In this document: piece by piece, positions 44,701 through 62,573 of the stretch
How the letters are laid out: the number at the start of each line of letters is the position of its first letter
How positions within the stretch are numbered: the stretch's first letter is position 1
From: Candolleomyces eurysporus
Taxonomy: Eukaryota; Basidiomycota; Agaricomycetes; Agaricales; Psathyrellaceae
Direction: 5' to 3'
Assembly: GCA_027579435.1 (NCBI GenBank)
Contig: JANBPK010001474.1
Span: 62,001 to 126,000 of the forward strand
DNA length: 64,000 nt
The notes under the pieces: model-generated
What the model was told of the DNA's origin: nothing
What the model saw: only the letters and a program-made list of their open reading frames with translations
The model's database searches: none
Made by a program: the position numbers and the translations under genes

Positions 44701-47700
44701 GGATGGCAAGATACTGGAGGGCATACTCCCTCATATGTTTCGACCTTTCATGCCGACACACATTCGTTATGCGCTTAGTAGGTTATCTCTAACTTTGGCT
44801 GCATATGCGCAGACTGATTTTATATCCCCAGCTGTACCAATATTCAACATAGATAAACGACCATTCGCCCTCATATGTGCCTACAATACCAACGAACATT
44901 CCAAGCGATTCGTAAGTGGCCATATTTTTCTTTAATCCCTTCCCTTTAACTGGATTTGTTACAATCTCCTTCAGCTGGAAGGCCATGAACTTTCTTACCT
45001 ACGAGCCATCGGTATAACTTCTCTTCTGTTCTCTACTCTCCATTCAGCTCCATATTGACTTCTTTTTCAGGTGTCATCATCCTGTCCGCAGTCTTAAAAA
45101 GGAGAATGATTCTTGCAGATAAAGCAAAAAGTCTTTTCATTTCCAAGTGCGTATACATTCAGCGTTCCTTTAGAACGGTTTTATAACATTCTTTCGCAGT
45201 ATATCCCACGAACTACGGACACCGCTTCATGGAGTGCGTTGTTCATTTACTAGTCCAGCCAAGATGCTAAACTCTGACAACAATTCCAGATCCTCGCTGC
45301 TGCCGAGTTGCTCAGTGATAGCCCACTTACCCATTCGCAGATGTCATTCATCCAAACCGTTCAAGCATGTGGAACGTCTCTTGTGGAAACGGTCAACCAT
45401 GTTCTGGATTTCACGAAGCTCAGCGGAAACTCCAAGGCTGGTGGCGTCGAGAACGTCATTGTCCCAACCATGTGCGTTCATGCCCAATTTATGCGTTCTT
45501 TTCTCTCAGGGCCTGAGCTGACAAGCCTGAGCAGGACCGACCTTTCGCAACTCATCGAAGACGCTGTCGATGGGAGCTGGATTGGACATCGCGCTAGGAC
45601 AGCGATCACGGGTAATTCGGGAATCGGGAGCGTCTATTCCCCGCCAAGCGACGATCGAGCACACGATGCCGATGCATCGCAGCCGGTGTACCACGTCGAA
45701 ACTATCATTGACATTGGATATCGCGAACAGGTACTAGTGGTTTGGTGACTTATGCACGAGTCCGGAAATACTAAGCTACTAATTTTAGGGCTGGTTGCTG
45801 AAACTCGAGAAGGGCGGTATCCGTCGTGTGTTAATGAACTTGTTTGGGAATAGCTTGAAGTTCACGACCGATGGATATGTCCTGGTCAAACTGCGTCTTC
45901 TNCCCCCCTGGAGACGAGGACCCCCCGAACAAAGTGAGAGTGGAACTGGCGGTGGAAGATACGGGAAAGGTATGACGCCAATTATTTAGTCGTGCGAGTT
46001 ATCTGGCTGATTTGAGCCTCAGGGAATCAGTAGAAACTTCCTCAAGGTCAGAAATGAGCTGCTTGTATGAACGATAAAAGATAACTAAATTAATTGCAGA
46101 ACCAACTTTTCCACCCCTTTTCACAAGAAAATCCGCTGCAAACGGGGACAGGGCTCGGACTTGCCATCGTCAACAGCATTGTCTCTTCGGAAAATGTGGG
46201 CGGCAAAGTTGATGTGTGGAGTGAGGAAGGCAGTGGCACTGAAATTCGGGTGACGTTCCCCGCTCAAGCACCAGAAGATGATTACCACATGGCTCTGGCC
46301 TCCCAGGAAGTTCAACCATTCAGGATGGAAGACGGGACCCCATTACCCTGCGTCAAGATGCTTGGATTCGATGCGTCACACCGAGGTGTTCAGTTGCTAA
46401 GGAATGTCATCCGCCGCTATGTGACAGAATGGTGGGGGTTGCGCATCGAGGAAGGACCTGGACGTGGCGAAATTGTTATCGTTAACGAAGATATTGGCCC
46501 ATTAATTGATGCTGTCGAGAGGAGAGATATCAGTCGTCCTTTCGTTATCCTTTGGGGCGCTCGAGGAAACCCATCTATTCTGTCCGTTACCGGCGAATAC
46601 GAAAAGATGGGAGGTTTCTGCAGAATCCTCTACAAACCAGGAGGACCGACACGTTTACGGACGATGCTGAAGCTTTGCATTCACGCCTGGAAGATCGGGC
46701 CTGGTAGACAGGGACCTGGGGTGCAAGGCCGTCGTTCTTCGGCAAGGGGGGAAGCAGATCGATACAGCAGTGCTGCATGGAGGCGCAACTCGGACGAGAC
46801 CTACAAACCTGCCCGGATCAATGCTGGTGCGAGGCCCTCAATGCACCCCCGATCCATGACGGTAGCACCATCGTCTATACCGTCCAATCTTCGTAATAAT
46901 GTCGTCTCCGAGCGTGACGAAGAGTTGGATCAAGATACCCCTGTGACTACCACCACGTTGGACCCAGTGTTGGCAACGATTTCCGTTGGATCGGGGGGCT
47001 CATTGCTCAAGTCTGCAGTACAATCTCCGGAGACTACGGTCATAACTGATCGCAAGACAAGGGTACTCGTTGTAGAAGATAACACTATTCTGCGAAATCT
47101 CCTGTAAGGCGTCACACATGCTCTCCACGACTCAAAAACTGACTTTGCCATTTTTACAGAATTAAATGGCTGGCCAAGAAGGTGAGCTTGGTTTGCGCCC
47201 TGATGCCCTCTGTGATTCACACAAGTGGCTCTTAGGGTTATGATTTCAAAGACGCCGTCGATGGCCTGGAAGGAGTGACCTTGTATCGAGAAGACGGACC
47301 GTTTGAGTACGGAAGTGTCTCTATCAACTTCTCGTCCGCTATACTGACGTTTCCTGTCTATCAAGTGTCGTTCTCATCGACCTCTCGATGCCCGTTTTGG
47401 ATGGTGATTAAGCTTTATCTATCTTCAGCCGTGCCACTCAACATTTTAATTTTCGGGAGTAGGTGTAGCCGCAACCGAACAGATGCGCAAGATAGAATCT
47501 GAATCTGGAGATAATCCTCCGAGTCCGGATCAACAGCACCCCCACACAACCAAAATACTTGCTTTGACGGGGATGTCCTCACTCGAAGATAAACGGAAAG
47601 CTTTTGATGCGGGGGTGGACGGCTAGTGGGTTATTTTTTGCTGTGACGTATCTGAATATCAGCTGACAGCTCGCTTTGCACAAGTCTCGTCAAACCAGTT

Positions 47701-47748
47701 GCGTTCAGGACTCTCGACGATATGTTCCAGAAGCTCGGAATACCTTGA
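41738..47748 (+). CDS. Hybrid sensor histidine kinase with GAF domain and receiver
   Basis: About 1,600 residues. Residues 1-580 are a Ser/Thr/Pro-rich region in one exon, holding a Cys/His cluster at about 134-169 (CSAC, MVHH, CADC). Then a GAF domain: FNIWNTGPDLNFDRIAHLAK, FAISGQDLPEDA, FYAGAPLRTQDGYNIGTLAV. A second GAF-like region follows (SMDKVYDRAAKLVQRTLDVE). The HisKA H-box is NISHELRTPLHGILAAAELL. HATPase motifs are LMNLFGNSLKFTTDGY (N-box), VEDTGKGIS, FHPFSQE and TGTGLGLAIV. The C-terminal receiver has RVLVVEDN, VLIDLSMPVLDG (phospho-Asp), LALTG and YLVKPVAFRTLDD, ending LGIP. An N at 45902 breaks the ATPase exon; removing it restores LRLLPPGDEDPPNKV. It should feed a phosphorelay via Ypd1; the stimulus is unknown. 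Confidence 0.9.
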
Positions 47749-48274
47749 CCTTTTTGAAATCAGGAATCTTGATCAGGACAGCTCACTCATGGCAACATTT
47801 ACTGGCTCGCGTTGCTTCTCAGCACCCACATTGTCGTGTCATCTTCTACAAGACGTGTCTGCTATCACAGCCTAGGCGCCTAATACGTCCAAGTCGTGCT
47901 CTATATAATCACTTGACGCTGCCTCCTAGTCGTGCTTCTTAGTTTCTCTTGAAGTGTACAGTATATATATCGATCTAGTCATTCGACGGCTCGTCGACTA
48001 CTGGGGCATCTAATAATATGTACACGCAGCGAGACTGCCAGGAACAAAAGATACAACTACGGTAGAGAATGTAAAATATATCGGTATATATGTTGAAAAA
48101 TAGCGAAGTCGTACGGTAGGAGTTGTAAGATTCTAGTGAAATGTGCGAAGAACGAAGTAGCTAACAATACAAACATTCCGAGGTCGGCACTCGGCGTATC
48201 CAAGAAATTCGAAAACCAATAACGAAGTCCCAAGAATCGGAAAGGGAAGAGGGGTTTTACTGGTGGACCCTCGA
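47749..48274. other. Intergenic, convergent ends
   Basis: AT-rich 3' flanks of the histidine kinase and bZIP genes. No gene is seen. Confidence 0.45.
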
Positions 48275-49406
48275 TTACATCCGGCGGCCATTGTCAGGTG
48301 CGTACGGCAGACGCGGAACGGCTGCGAAGGCAGAAACTTGTGTTCGGGGTATATACTCCATCACATGTGTTCGAGGGTGCAAGCCAAGGTTTGGTGGATG
48401 AGGAGAACCCTGACTGACGGTGTAGTTATTTGTGACACACTGGCCTCTCACTTGAACGAGGGATATGTCTTGTCGGTGGTCTCGATCCCGAAAAACCTGG
48501 GCATGTCTAGATGGTTGAGGGTGATGAAGTTGCCGGGCAGGGTCCAATGACTGGGTGTGATGGGTTTGAGAATGATGAAAGTCGTCACTGGTTGGAGGTC
48601 CAGAATATTCCATGGCGGTCCCATTGGATGGATAGGATTCCGAGGTATAGGAGTACGGACGCGAAGCATTCTCCCTGAATTCGGAACGGATCGAGTAATT
48701 TGGGGTTGTAAAGTCGGCCGCCGGTATATTGGACATTTGAGAATAATTGGTGGAATGGGCCGTGGGGTGGGCGTAATATGTGTTAGGCTGCTGAGACGAA
48801 AGTGCGATCGTATTTGAGTAGGATGAATGCTGGGGATCTTTTGGAGAAACACTGGGGGTGGTTATAGAAGGCATTTGGTAGCTCGTGTCAGGTGAGGGGT
48901 TTTCCAGTTGAGAATGGTCTCTCAAGATGTTGTTTTCGTCCCATGCGGTACCTTCAATGAGGGCCATACTAGAACGAGAAGGAGACATCGAGACAGGTAT
49001 TAAACCTGAGGGAGAGACGGATGCCTGCCGCGAAGGTGGGGACTCTGCATTGGAAGACGACCCCCGGCTTGACGGGAACGGGGAGGCATTGAAAGCCCGT
49101 CTAGGCGACGCCGGTTTATCTTTTCCCGTTGGCCCTCTACCCAGTGAAGGTCGATTGGATGGTGGAAGGCTCAGAGCCTGGCGAAGGTAATCGTTCTCGT
49201 CTTCAAGCTCGGATACTCTGTCTTCCAATGCCTACGCGCGTGAAAGGCATTTCGGAAATTGAATAAGCACAAAGCATAAATTTTGAGCAGCGGTTTCAAC
49301 TCACCTGAAGATGAGCTGCACGTCGAGCTCGAAAGGCCCGCTGAACATCGCGAGCACGATTTGGGGGGAGGTTGTCATTCCGCTTTCTTCCCCGCTTTGA
49401 AGACAT
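48275..49406 (-). CDS. bZIP transcription factor
   Basis: Two exons. The first (ATG at 49406) encodes MSSKRGRKRNDNLPPNRARD, then VQRAFRARRAAHLQ. This is the basic region, with the N-x7-R spacing (NRARDVQRAFR). After an intron ending near 49229 the zipper continues ALEDRVSELEDENDYLRQAL with heptad leucine/valine positions. The remaining 300 residues are disordered, rich in Ser, Pro, Tyr, His and Gln, with no other domain, and end PYAPDNGRRM. It is a nuclear DNA-binding regulator; targets are unknown. The basic region resembles the AP-1-like fungal type, though the downstream Cys-rich domains of Yap1 are absent. Confidence 0.88.
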
Positions 49407-49978
49407 GAGCAAGGAATTGCCGGAAGAAATGGGCTCCCTGGATCCTAAGGAACAGGTATATAAAGGACATTCGGAACTCTAGGAGTCGGAATGGGCCCAA
49501 AAATGCCTAAGCTAGTAGATCTGAATCTGAATCTGACAGGTCCAGGAATCGGGCCTGTAAAAACAAACACAACCGGTGGCGGGGTCTTGCCAAATGAGTG
49601 CCATTCTGTATCTCAAGATTCAGCGTCGAGCAACCCCTGAAAACGGTCAATTCACTTCGGCATGCTGCAGACTGTTTACCTGCTACCTGCTACAACGGGC
49701 AAGATGGCTCATTGTTAGTGATCGTTGAATTATTACCTCTCAGAAAAAAAAAGAGGGTGGGCACCCGTCACTTTGAAATTACCAACACACCGAGACAAGG
49801 TTATCATTGACACCTAATATAAATTACTTTCATCACCAACGCGTAACGCTTAACCTGCTATCTGGCTCTAAGATACTATTTGTGGTCCAGTGAATCAGCA
49901 CAGTGAGTCTGATCTGCAGCGAGATTACGTCGACAGGAATGTATACTACGGTATTAAGTATCCAGTAACGCGGTGCCG
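49407..49978. other. Intergenic: bZIP promoter and 3' flank of SSL2
   Basis: A TATATAAA string lies at 49457-49464, about 50 bases before the bZIP start, but reads TTTATATA on the bZIP strand. Short direct repeats of TCTGAA lie near 49520-49535. No gene is seen. Confidence 0.4.
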
Positions 49979-53367
<3,389 letters not shown>

Positions 53368-53575
53368 CACCTTGAATGAGCTCGTCGACAATGTGGTAGC
53401 TGGGAGAGAGCAGTGGCCGAACAACAGCGGTGCCGCTGTGCCTAATCATGCTGTTGGCTGAGTCAGCCCCGCGGAGTGTGAAATTCATCCCGCCGACGTG
53501 GATGGGTTTGCATTTAGAAATTTCTTCTCGTCTCTACCACCATCACCACGGCCAGTTCTCTTGTTTCTTGAAAAA
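53368..53575. promoter_or_regulatory. Bidirectional promoter SSL2 / MSL5
   Basis: 208 bases between divergent start codons of two nuclear RNA/DNA-metabolism genes. Confidence 0.5.
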
Positions 53576-55445
53576 ATGTGGAAGCCAGCGACCCGCCAAA
53601 TCACAGGAACAAATGACGGTAAGCTATCTGGTTCTTCAGAANTTTTCTTACATTTTTTTTCTGATTTTTTCAATCATTCCCCAGTTCCTCTCGGAACCCG
53701 TCGTCGTTTCGGTCCTGCTCCCACGGACGATGGCCCAGCTCCTCAGCTCGCTCAGGCCTCTTTATCTGTATACTCCCTCCAACAGGGCTCGGATCGCGAC
53801 AGTTCTGCTAAGCGCGGTCGCGATGACTCTCCAGTAACTGGGGACCCCAAAGGTAAGCCTCCGCTAACTCAATCGACCCAATGGACCCGTTTTCGGGTCT
53901 GTGGACAACCACCTCGTCATAAGCAGCCGTTTGCAGAGCCTAAAGCATTTGTGGCGTTCTTTGATTCTACCGTCTTGCGACCTCTAACTCAATATACTAA
54001 CCGCTCCCGCTGATACTAACCTATCTGATTCTTTCTATGTCCTCCTTCAGTTGACCCAAATGCACCCCGTAAAAGACGCAGTCGATGGGGCGAGGTAAAA
54101 ACAGAAATACCAGGTCTACCTACTGCCATTTCTGCCGCCGGAGTCTCCCAAGCGCAGCTCGACAACTACGCCATCCATCTTCGCTTGGAGGAAATCAACC
54201 GCAAGCTCAGGTTGAACGATTTTGTTCCGCCCGAAAGGGAACGGTACGTGAGCATACACACATTTATCAGATGTGCTCGCTCACTGACCTGCTTCTTCAG
54301 TTCTCCTTCCCCTCCCCCTACTTATGATGGTCAGGGTCGGCGAACAAACACGCGAGAGGTTCGCTATCGGAAAAAGCTGGAAGAAGAGCGCGTTCGACTT
54401 GTTGAGAAGGCCATGAAGAATGACCCCAACTTCCGACCTCCAGTCGAGTATCACCAGCAAAAGCGATCCCAAAGACCCTCTGAAAAGGTCTACATTCCCG
54501 TCAAAGAATTCCCGGAGATCAATTTCTTCGGTTTACTTGTAGGTCCCCGCGGCAATAGTTTGAAGAAGATGGAAAGAGAGAGTGGTGCCAAAATCAGTAT
54601 TCGTGGCAAAGGCAGTGTCAAGGAGGGTAAAGCTCGCCCTGACCAATATGCTGAAGACGCAGAAGAGGACCTCCATTGTCTTGTCATCGGTGACAGTGAC
54701 GAAAAAGTCGCAGCCTGTGTCAGAATGATCAACAGAGTTATCGAGACAGTGAGTCGTCCTTTTACTAGATCTCTGGCATCCTTTCTCACTTCCTGCTCAG
54801 GCAGCGTCTACGCCCGAAGGACAAAACGATCACAAGAGGAATCAACTCCGTGAATTGGCCGCCCTCAACGGAACTCTTCGCGACGATGAAAATCAAATTT
54901 GCCAGAACTGTGGTGGTGTTGGCCATCGTAAATATGATTGCCCTGAACAGCGCAATTTTACCGCAAACATCATCTGTCGTGTCTGCGGTAGCGCTGGGCA
55001 TATGGCCCGGGATTGCCAGGTTAACAAAGATCCTAACGCTCCTCAACAACCTCCAAGCGGACCGCCCATGAACCGTGGTGGTCACTTCGATTCTGAATAC
55101 GCGAGTCTTATGGCAGAATTAGGTGAAACTCCAGCTTCTAGCGATCCTCTCAAGTCGTGGTCTGGCCCTAGCACCGGGCACGACATCACTGCAGGTGGTA
55201 CCAACATCCCTCCCTGGCGCCGTCCAGAGGTTTGGGCCCAAGCACCACCCCCTCCCCAGCAACAGTTTCGACCTCCTCAAGGTGGTTATGGCGGAGGATA
55301 TCCTGCAGCAGCTGGAGGTTACGGCGACTCCGCAGCTCAATGGCAGGGATATGGGCAGGCAGCCCAAGGATATGGTCAGCCCCAGGACTATGCTAATTAT
55401 GCAGCGTACTATCAGGGCCAATATGCCCAACAGCAGATTTCGTAA
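53576..55445 (+). CDS. MSL5: Branchpoint-bridging protein (SF1/BBP)
   Basis: Recognises the intron branch site in early spliceosome assembly; nuclear. First exon [14 protein letters not shown]. Then [28 protein letters not shown] (U2AF-ligand-like RW motif), and a helix-hairpin segment [18 protein letters not shown]. The KH-QUA2 domain reads [40 protein letters not shown] and GSVKEG. Two CCHC zinc knuckles follow: [14 protein letters not shown] and [14 protein letters not shown]. The C-terminal region is Gly/Tyr/Gln/Pro-rich. An N at 53642 lies in intron 1. Five or so introns; full length. Confidence 0.95.
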
Positions 55446-55907
55446 CTGTTTCGCCAAGGACTTCTAATAGCTTGTTTTTCTGATCCCTGTAACTTTGACA
55501 TGTGTAGATTCAGCCTTAATATTCGTCCTTCCTCCTCTCCCTCTTTGTTTTCTGGATTCGTTCCGATCACGAAAGGCGCCCATCCAAAGTGATTTTAGGT
55601 AATTTGGGAAGGTGCAATGTATTACGTCCAAACCCATTTGTCTTGGAATACTATCGCCGCTGACTTTCGCAAGATGCGTTTACGTTCAGCGGCGGTAACT
55701 GTCAACCCATGCCCCATGTTTGATCAACCGTATGTGACATCTGAACGAAGAATATTAATCTATTGTGAAGTCCATAGCGGCGGAGATAAAAGACGGAGTG
55801 CATCGCATAATCACGAATACATCTCCGCGAACTGATACACCGTTTCCGTGTAAAAGAGTGGGGTACTGTACATAAACCTGTGGAACATCTTAATTGACAT
55901 CGCCTAA
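55446..55907. other. Intergenic, convergent ends of MSL5 and RCM1
   Basis: No gene is visible. Confidence 0.45.
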
Positions 55908-57867
<1,960 letters not shown>

Positions 57868-58315
57868 TGTTATGCTGAGATACACGTAAGGGCAGGCTAC
57901 AAGTGGAGTGTGGGGACCACCCTAAAAATGCTCGCGCTTGTCGTCGAGTCAACGTGGATAAACCTGCAAAATTTATGCTAGTTAGCAACTGCGCCACAGT
58001 CGGATATCGGGAAAAGTCAGTCTAAAAGGTTTCGACAGGGTCGTCGTATAGACGTTCCGCCAATGTAGATAAGATAGAATGAAGCATCATGCAGAGTGAA
58101 AGCCGGAAACCAACACACCTTAGAAGACAGGGATGGAACAAGAGAATTGTCAAAAATTCGTTTCAGGTTTGTGAGAGCTGTGGGAAAATTAGGTAAGCCG
58201 GGTCAATGCACCAAGAATAGCATAGCAAACCCGTTTTTGGGCACGACGCTACTGGACGACAGCACGAAGCAAAGAGCTGGCTCTCGAACAAAGTCGTCCT
58301 TCAATATAGACAACC
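57868..58315. promoter_or_regulatory. Divergent promoter region RCM1 / class A J-protein
   Basis: About 450 bases that also hold the 5' UTR of the J-protein gene. No TATA box is evident. Confidence 0.4.
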
Positions 58316-60067
58316 AGTAAGTACGGTTTTTCCTCATACTTGATATCTCACCCATTGCATCTCCAGTGGCCATCGAAACCGACCTTTACGAACTTTTGGG
58401 TGTCTCTCCGGACGCGAGCCAAGGTTTGTCTCGTGGTAGACTCGTGTCGAGGTTTGCACTAAATCAACTCATAGACGATATCAAGAAGGCTTATAAGAAA
58501 AAGGTTCTTACCACAGCCCTGAGTTTATTCACCTCGATTGACCTCCTTTAGGCCAAGGAACACCACCCTGTCGGTACTCTCTCTGTGGTCCTCGGGCTCA
58601 TCGCACCTCTGACTCGCCGGTTCTTCCACAGGACAAAAACATCAACGATCCTGATGCTGGTCAAAAATTCCAAGAGATGGCCGCGGCGTATGTTGACCTA
58701 CTGTGCTTCATATTTTCGTCCTAAACCTTCCCTTTTTTCTTGACGCAGCTACGAAATTCTAAATGACCCTGATGCTCGAGAGATATACGATCGCTATGGG
58801 ATGGATGGCTTGACAAAAGGACCCGGAATGGGAGGACAGGACCCGAATGATATCTTCGCGCAATTCTTTGCTCACCCCGGGATGTTTGGCTTCGACTTCG
58901 GCCCAGGCAGACCTCGCAAGGGTGAGGATACTATGATACCCTACGAAGCAACCCTGGAAGATATCTACAACGGCAAGACTGTCAAAATGAATATGGAAAA
59001 GGAAGCCATCTGCAGCACCTGCAAGGGGTGAATATCTCTTTTTGTCATCGTCGTGCTGGCTCTGACTTGCTTTCGTTTACCAGCTCAGGTGCCCGTGGTA
59101 ACGCAAAACCCAAGCAATGCTCCACTTGTGACGGGAAGGGCTGGACTAACGTTACGCAAAGCGATGGCAGCCACAACAGGATGTATGTTAGTCGCGCCCA
59201 GTGCCGAGACTGCAAGGGTGCTGGCGAACGTTTGAAGGAGAAGGAGAAGTCGGTATCGAAAATTCATCCTTTCATTCGGCTATTTTTTTTTAATTGACTT
59301 ATTCCCAGGTGTAAAAAATGCAAGGGTGCAAAAGTCGTCAAAGAAAAGACTCGTCAAGAGATTCGTATTGAAAAGGGTGTCCCCGATCGCCATCGAATCG
59401 TCTTGACTGGAGCCGGCGATGAGCATGTAAGTGGAAGTGTCCCTCCGCCTTGAATTCGTCGCTTACTTTGGCCTTTCAGCCTGGTGTTCCACCTGGAGAT
59501 GTGACCTTCGTCGTAAAGGCGCAGAAACACGAGTCCTTCGAGCGAATGGAAAACGACTTGATAACCCATGTTACAATTACCCTATCCGAAGCCCTTCTTG
59601 GATTCTCCCGCATCTTGCTCAAACACCTGGATGGTCGAGGAATCAAGGTGTCAAGCCCTCCAGGGAAGGCCATCAAACCTCAAGAAACCATTGTCCTGAA
59701 AGGTGAAGGTATGCCTATCTACAAGCGGCCTGACCAGAAAGGCGACCTGTATGTCATCCTGGATCTCGAAATGCCAGATGATCAATGGCTGAAGTCCGTC
59801 GACCTCAAGGTATTGAATTTCCACCAAACCAACCTACATCCATTCGGAACTAACTTATTCTGCGCTTTAAAGGCTTTGGAATCCTTACTCCCTCCCAAAA
59901 AGAAAGATCTCGAACCCCTCCCTGAAATCGTTGACGAAGTCGACTACAAAGAGTCCGACATGGCAGAACTGCGGTCCACTTTCCTTGACCACGGGTTCGG
60001 TGACGAGTCCGACTGGGAAGACGATGATGACGACGACGACGAAGAACCAGAGTGCCGCCCACAATAG
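58316..60067 (+). CDS. Class A J-protein (DnaJ/Ydj1-type Hsp40); start codon split by an intron
   Basis: Hsp70 co-chaperone, cytosolic. The exon beginning at 58367 reads TGGCCATCGAAACC and lacks an ATG. Removing the intron 58317-58366 (GTAAGT...CCAG) joins A at 58316 to TG and creates CCATGG, so the start codon itself is interrupted. J domain: TDLYELLGVSPDASQDDIKK and AYKKKAKEHHPDKN (HPD split by an intron). A short G/F region follows, then the zinc domain with CSTCKGSG, CSTCDGKG, CRDCKGAG and CKKCKGAK. The client-binding domains include GVPPGDVTFVVKAQKHESFE and VLKGEGMPIYKRP. The end is an Asp/Glu run followed by ECRPQ; the last four residues, CRPQ, have the Cys position of a CaaX box. Confidence 0.9.
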
Positions 60068-60560
60068 ACTACTAGCTGACTGACTTCATTCTTTTCGAGC
60101 AACACCGCCCAACTTCAACTGCTTTGCTATAGTACTCAATCTCATCTGTAATCTCCCTGCGTATATATATCTAATGTGCTATCATCCACCCTGCTGTCTA
60201 GCTACGTTCATGTATATATTTTGTCATAGACCTGGACAAGTAATTCTGTTCTGACGGACATAGCAATCTAGTACGTATACTCGGATTCCTGTGCTTGTTG
60301 ATTTGGAACAGCATTCATCTGCAAGCCCAGGCAGAAACATCCTAAGATTCTTGTCTTTCGGAAGGTCGAGTGCCGGTGAACGCTCGACTGACCGGATTCT
60401 TGAGATAGAGTAATAACATTCGATCTATATATATAACATGTTTCCAGGTAACAATAAGAAATACACAATTCCAACTGGACCTCACTCTAGATTTCAGACC
60501 TCTGATAATAGATACCCAAAGAGAAATGCAAAGAAATGTCAAAAGTCTCCCAAAGGCAGA
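60068..60560. other. Intergenic, convergent ends
   Basis: Short TATATA runs near 60164 and 60424. No gene is seen. Confidence 0.45.
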
Positions 60561-62573
60561 CTATAGGCTCTCGGGCCCGACCGCAATGTCAGGGTTGCCT
60601 CCAATCCGTTCTCTAGCCTGAAGCAAACAAAGAAATTTCCGCATTAGTGACTAGATATCAACGGGAAATGAAGCATACGAACCTCGACGATGAGGTCTGG
60701 GGGTATTTCAGGCAGTGTTTCGCGTCTATCCCCGGGGCACGGTAACACCTCCCACCTCGTCGGTTCGTTCCCAATGCACAAGCATATATCTTCAGGAAGA
60801 TGCCCACCGTACTCGGCGTTGAAGTGCTTCCTGACTTGGCCCTCCTCTGTGGTACAAAGTGGGCCCTAAGCAAAGAATAGGTGGGCGGAACATGCAAACG
60901 CACCTTCAGCCATGATTACGAGTTGCGACATCATCCCATTAACGATACTCTCAGCAGCTTCTTTGTATTGTCGTCGACGGGCAATTTCCAAGACCAGTTT
61001 ATTGAAAGCTGTTTGATAGAGGACGTAGCGTTCGTGGAGGTGGTCTAGAGTCTCGAGGTGCTGCTGCAAGGAGGTCAAAGATTCTTCGCATTGAAACTAA
61101 GAACCCGTCGTCATTGTTACTGCCTGACGATAGAAAGAGCCTGAGGGACACACCTCTACTGTGTTTTGAGTCGCGAGCATTTCATCCATGATATCCCCTA
61201 GCTCGTCCAAATCGTTCAAAACACGGGATAGATGATCCAAGTCCTGTTGAGCCGTCCTGTGGGAAGCTGCAAGCCGTTGGCTGGTCGCACAAAAGTTTTT
61301 AGTCCTGTCTCTGAACCTTGGGGGTTGAGATGAAACGTACAAGTAATCTTCGATTTCGCCCGCACTTTCGTCCAACTCGCCCATGATGACAGGGAGCTCC
61401 TCCGTATCGCGGTTCATGTCTGCGAGTAATTTGTAAATAGGGTTATATGAGGCAGAACAATCGCGGGACATACTTTCTAGGTCCTCGTCGGCGAACACTT
61501 CACCGGCTTCGCTATCCTTCAGTGCACCAGCCATTCCGTCATAGTGACCCGCTAAGCTCTCTAATTTCTCTGCCATGGACGCAATGACTGCGTCTTCTGC
61601 TATCAAAATGTCCTGCATCTGCGTAAGGATAGGAACCTGTGGTGGGACCGGCAGTGATTCGCGAAGGGAGGTAATTGTGTTCCTGAGGGAAGAGGGGTAG
61701 TCCGCAGTCTTATTGAGGATATCCTGCACACAGTAACGAAGGGTGTGAGCGAGACGGACGTGGTATGGCTAGTGAGGAAAGACGTACTTCAAGGGTATTC
61801 CTATCGTTCTCCACGTTTTCCAGTAAATCTTCGATGGCGCGGTCGTCGACAAAGTCTCGCAAGGTTTTCCACCTTGATCTATCAGCCTTGGCCCTCTTCT
61901 TACGTTCTTCAGCACTGTTGCTCTTCCCTTTCCCCTTGCCTTTGTCCTGAACGATGGAACCCGGTCGCCGGAGGGTTGAGGATGGAGAGGACGAAGGTGA
62001 TACAACACCGCCATTGCTGTACTTTCGCTGACTAGGAAGGCCAATTATTGCATCCTCTTCGTCGTCTGAGTGCTGGCTTCCGAACAGGGAAGAGTCTGCG
62101 GATGTCTCGTGGAAATCCTGGGGTACGACCTGGCCTCCGAGCGACTCGAGGACGGACTCTAATGAGTTTGTATATTTCGTTCTTGAAGTATCCCATGACT
62201 GTCAGGAGGTTAACAGTATTCGAATTTCTCAGCTGAGGGAATACGCACCTTGACCTGTTTGGTGAGGGCAGCGCGTTTCTCCTCGATGCATTTGGCCACG
62301 CTTGCTGCTAACTGCATTCCGCGCGTCAGCACACATGGACATCGGAGCATGGCGACAGTGGAAGCTGACCTTCAATTGCTCTACGATGGCTTCCGCAACC
62401 CACCGAACTTTAGCATCAAGTGCTAGAACCTCGATGGCTTCCTGGGCCGACGCGTTGTATTGGGACTGGGCTCGTGAACACAGCTGTTCACCATGCTGGA
62501 GGGCCTTCTTGGACTGGAGAACGAGCGACACTAGATGCGGTTGTTCCGTGGTGCCGGTACCCTTGCTTTCCAT
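60561..62573 (-). CDS. ATG17: Autophagy scaffold Atg17
   Basis: Scaffold of the Atg1 kinase complex that organises the phagophore assembly site. MESKGTGTTEQPHLVSLVLQ starts at 62573, followed by SKKALQHGEQLCSRAQ and ASAQEAIEVLALDAKVRW, the conserved N-terminal helix. A Ser-rich insert with GKGKGKSNS follows, then long coiled-coil segments (RWKTLRDFVDDRAIEDLLEN, LITSLRES-like heptads, SMAEKLESLAGHYDGMAGAL, SLQQHLETLDHLHERYVLYQ). The conserved C-terminal block is VRKHFNAEYGGHLPEDICLC with IGNEPTRWEVLP, and the end is NPDIAVGPESL. Six or so introns; full length for fungal Atg17. Confidence 0.88.

Noticed and set aside
60016..60045. GAC/GAT run near the J-protein end as a microsatellite
   Set aside because: It encodes the acidic tail and is short; no sign of independent expansion.
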